Below are positions 61,203-64,000 of a stretch of 64,000 nt of DNA, in pieces. Each line of letters begins with the position of its first letter. The stretch's first letter is position 1. The position numbers were made by a program, and so were the translations under genes. This stretch comes from Impatiens glandulifera. Taxonomy: Eukaryota > Streptophyta > Magnoliopsida > Ericales > Balsaminaceae. Below the pieces are notes generated by a model that saw only the letters and a program-made list of their open reading frames with translations, made no database searches and was not told the origin of the DNA. The stretch lies in contig NC_061867.1 of assembly GCF_907164915.1 (NCBI RefSeq), forward strand, positions 51,463,852 through 51,527,851, in the 5' to 3' direction.

Positions 61203-63559
61203 CCAAATTGTAAGCGAAACTATTTATTTATAATTTTATATTATAGACATAAGAAAAATATTCAATAAATAGTAACTGAGTATAAGATTATAATTTTTGT
61301 TATTAATCAATTTTATAAGAGTAAAATAGAAAGTGTTGCTTTTTTTTTAATTAAGTAAACAAATTTTTTCATCACTGCCCAATCTCTTAAAGAACACAAT
61401 TGGTTAGATATAAAAAACCCGCCCAAATACAATAAAAAAAATTATTATTTCATTGAATAAACGCATTTTGGGAGAACCAACTAATTTTGGGTTTTAGACA
61501 TTTCACCCATAATCACAACTTATTAGTTGATTCTTTAACATCAGTCGGTTCGGATCTCCACTTAGTTTACCCAAACTTTATCCTGGTCATGGATAGATCA
61601 CTCAGGTTCAGGTTCATAAACAATGTCAGTTACCACCAGCTCATCCTACATATTGTACATATTGTTGGCATCAGTTATCCTAACTAAGTTTTCATTTTCT
61701 CCGCGATCCCTATTAACAATATCTAATTATATTCACTCAAGTCATTCTCATTGGCTGATTTTTTTGACCATTCAATACCAAAATAAGATCCATAAAACAT
61801 CAGTACCCAAATAATTTTTCCTTCACTACACAAATGTCTCTTCCTACTCAACTCCCTCCACCCCTTGCTCTCATAGTTCACGTAAAGATGTCAATTCCAC
61901 ATATTTGAACCCTCAATCGATTGGCTCTTCCCTTTAATTCGGTTTGAATTGTCTCGACATACCAGTTCGTAATGGGTTACATTCTCGTATATGAATGGGG
62001 ATACCCTTACATACTAATCAATGTCTTATTTGAAATATAAACACGTCTCATTGACACAAGTGTTCGAAAATTTTCTTATCATTTTGATGCCGAGTTTGAG
62101 TTATATATAATTTTTTCTTTCTGAATGATCATAGAATATAAAATGATAGAGTGTGTTAGATAATGATTAGTATTCCATGTTGAATGTTGTTGAATTAAAT
62201 AAGTCCATGTTTACAATGATTCAAGAATTGGGGATTAAGGGCATTCTATAGTTAACCTTTACTATATGTGCCCTGTTTGGTTGACATGCAGCTGCCCACA
62301 TCAATTATAACCCAATTTCTTTGTCCCATTTTTCTTTCCTTTCTCTTGGAGAAACTAAAATGAGAGGGCACATGCAATGGGGCCTAATGGTATGGCTTTA
62401 GGTTTAAATAATCAAGCCTTTAATTTGGTTGTCCTTCATGGTTGAAATTCATGTTCAATTTCTAACACAATTCAAGTCATTTCCAATGTTCACACCACAT
62501 AAAAATGAGAGGCAATAGTCTTCAACTTATTTAAGTCATAATTCTTCTAATGTCAATGACAATAATTACTTATTTGGAATTGTTTTTTTTTCTTTTCATT
62601 TTTTTTGTATGAAATAGAAAAAAATGTCTTTTAATCAAAGTGATAAACCATATAAAAAAAATTCCTAGTCCCTTAATTAATATCTAGAATCCATTTAGTA
62701 CTCTAAGGGCTTTAATATTGGGTTCTTTTTGAATTTTTATGGATTTATTAAAATACAAATTATGTTTGTTTGATAAAAAAACAAGTTAGTTTGAAATTTG
62801 TGTAAGATAAATTATTAAAATATTATTTAAAATTAAAATTTAATAAAAATAAATTAAACGTATTTTACTTAAGTGATTTGATAGTTATAATTAGGTGATT
62901 GAATATTTGATTTATCGAATTTCTGAATGAATTCGAATTCACCAAAATCAAATTTTATTTTTGATTTTCGAATCAAATTTTAAAACAATCGAATTCAAAT
63001 ATGGTTTTGAAAACAAAATCGAATTATTTTATGTTAGAATTTTGTAAGTTATTTTGATAATTTAATTGAAAAAAAATTCAGAATTGATGGCAATAAAAAT
63101 TTTAAAATATTTGAATTTGAATTAATTGAATCGAAAATCAAATTTGAATTCGGTTCAATTTTATTAGAATTTATTCAAATTCGGTTCGATTTTCGAATTA
63201 GTTATAAAAAATTCAAAAATCTCAAACACATGAACTCGAAAAACTTGAAAACCGAACCAAATGAATTCCTAGTTATAATGATAGTTATATTTGTATGTAT
63301 AATGATAGTTATATTTTTATGAAAAAATCTCCTTTATCATATTTTATTTTCGTTTAATCATTCATTCACATAATTCAACCACCAAAATATATATATTTTA
63401 ATTTTATAAAATTTAAAATTTAAAATTTAAATAAAAAATTATAATAATTGAACAATTAAAAATTAAAATAACCAATTATTTTATTAAACAATATTTTTTT
63501 CCAAAAAGGTATTTAAAAAAACTTAACATCAAACAAGCACTTGTTGGTAATAATCTAAC

Positions 63560-63649
<90 letters not shown>

Positions 63650-64000
63650 AAATCAAATAAATTAATAAATGTGTCCACCTAAATACTAAATTACTTCTAT
63701 TCTTTTCTTATTTTTTTTATTAATAGTAATAAATTTTAAAATAAATAAATTAACTTTTTATAATCTAATTTTAAAATAAGACTATTTAAATAACTGAATC
63801 TAAATGAGGTTTAAGTAATTAATGTAGTAAACATGAGTTTGTATAGATTAACTATGTTAGCTCGGCTGACATCAATCACTAATTTTTTAAGTAGTGACGA
63901 TTCTAACGAATTTATTAAAAGTTATTCAACCTAAACTTTTGAGATTTTATGAATTTTTAAATGTTTAACGATTATATATGTAAATTCTCAATTTTGTTTG
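61203..64000. other. Intergenic DNA, no gene seen
   Basis: The part at 61480-62000 is less AT-rich but has no convincing frame. At about 62930-63260 the phrases GAATTCGAATT, TTCGGTTCGATTTTCGAA and their complements recur on both strands, suggesting a fold-back element. A (TA)n tract with AAA interruptions runs from about 63562 to 63648. The right end may approach another gene outside the window. Confidence 0.45.

Noticed and set aside
61487..61814. Two overlapping frames of 66 and 63 codons on the + strand
   Set aside because: They are short, without recognised motifs or splice-linked partners; chance frames in a less AT-rich stretch.

Overview
This is a 64-kb piece of AT-rich plant nuclear DNA, very probably from a eudicot. 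The evidence is an FMT/CLU-family gene with at least 27 coding exons, a three-exon ribosomal protein eL6 gene, a plant-type DRT100-like leucine-rich-repeat gene, an O-fucosyltransferase-family gene, several Ty1/copia retrotransposons primed by initiator-Met tRNA, a Helitron, and long (TA)n tracts. The species cannot be named from sequence alone.

Layout. (1) 0.57-10.6 kb is an old, heavily decayed Ty1/copia element on the + strand. Three later insertions interrupt it: a younger copia element on the - strand (1788-6497, TSD GAAAT, in-frame stops), a fragment of plastid atpA-like DNA (about 8701-9005), and a short SINE-like element (9122-9251, 13-bp TSD). (2) 10.6-17.9 kb holds a MITE, a single-exon DRT100-like LRR gene on the - strand (13120-14217) and a small Helitron with a doubled 5' end (16671-17209). 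(3) 17.9-22.5 kb is a structurally complete copia element with two identical 237-bp LTRs and one unbroken 1,343-codon reading frame, the youngest and most likely competent element here. (4) 22.8-28.6 kb is repeat debris: an LTR-like fragment, a Ty3/gypsy gag-protease remnant, a copia gag remnant and three adjacent tandem-repeat arrays.

(5) 29.8-40.1 kb is the FMT (FRIENDLY / clustered mitochondria) gene on the + strand. I assembled 27 coding exons into an unbroken 1,373-residue product; two of the introns need GC-AG splicing. (6) 43.4-44.6 kb is the eL6 gene on the - strand, with a telo-box and site II elements upstream and a tandem array in intron 2. (7) 45.7-48.3 kb holds a decayed pogo/Tigger-like transposase gene and, 1.3 kb away, an unrelated-looking but same-superfamily TIR element with TA target duplication. 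(8) 49.4-52.3 kb is an O-fucosyltransferase-family gene on the - strand in four exons, 510 residues. (9) 52.3-64 kb has no recognisable gene; it holds MITEs, four long (TA)n tracts and a clean solo LTR (60700-61202, TSD CCAAA).

The four host genes are independent transcription units and do not form a pathway. They act, by family knowledge, in extracellular/wall-associated LRR function, mitochondrial distribution, cytosolic translation and Golgi glycosylation. I did not find an obviously new biological system. The most notable points are the stacked insertions in the dead copia element, the exclusively TAG nonsense codons in the 1788-6497 element (compatible with CHG-context cytosine deamination), the GC-AG introns and the recent in-frame 63-bp duplication in FMT, and higher-order tandem repeats inside the eL6 intron and at 27 kb.
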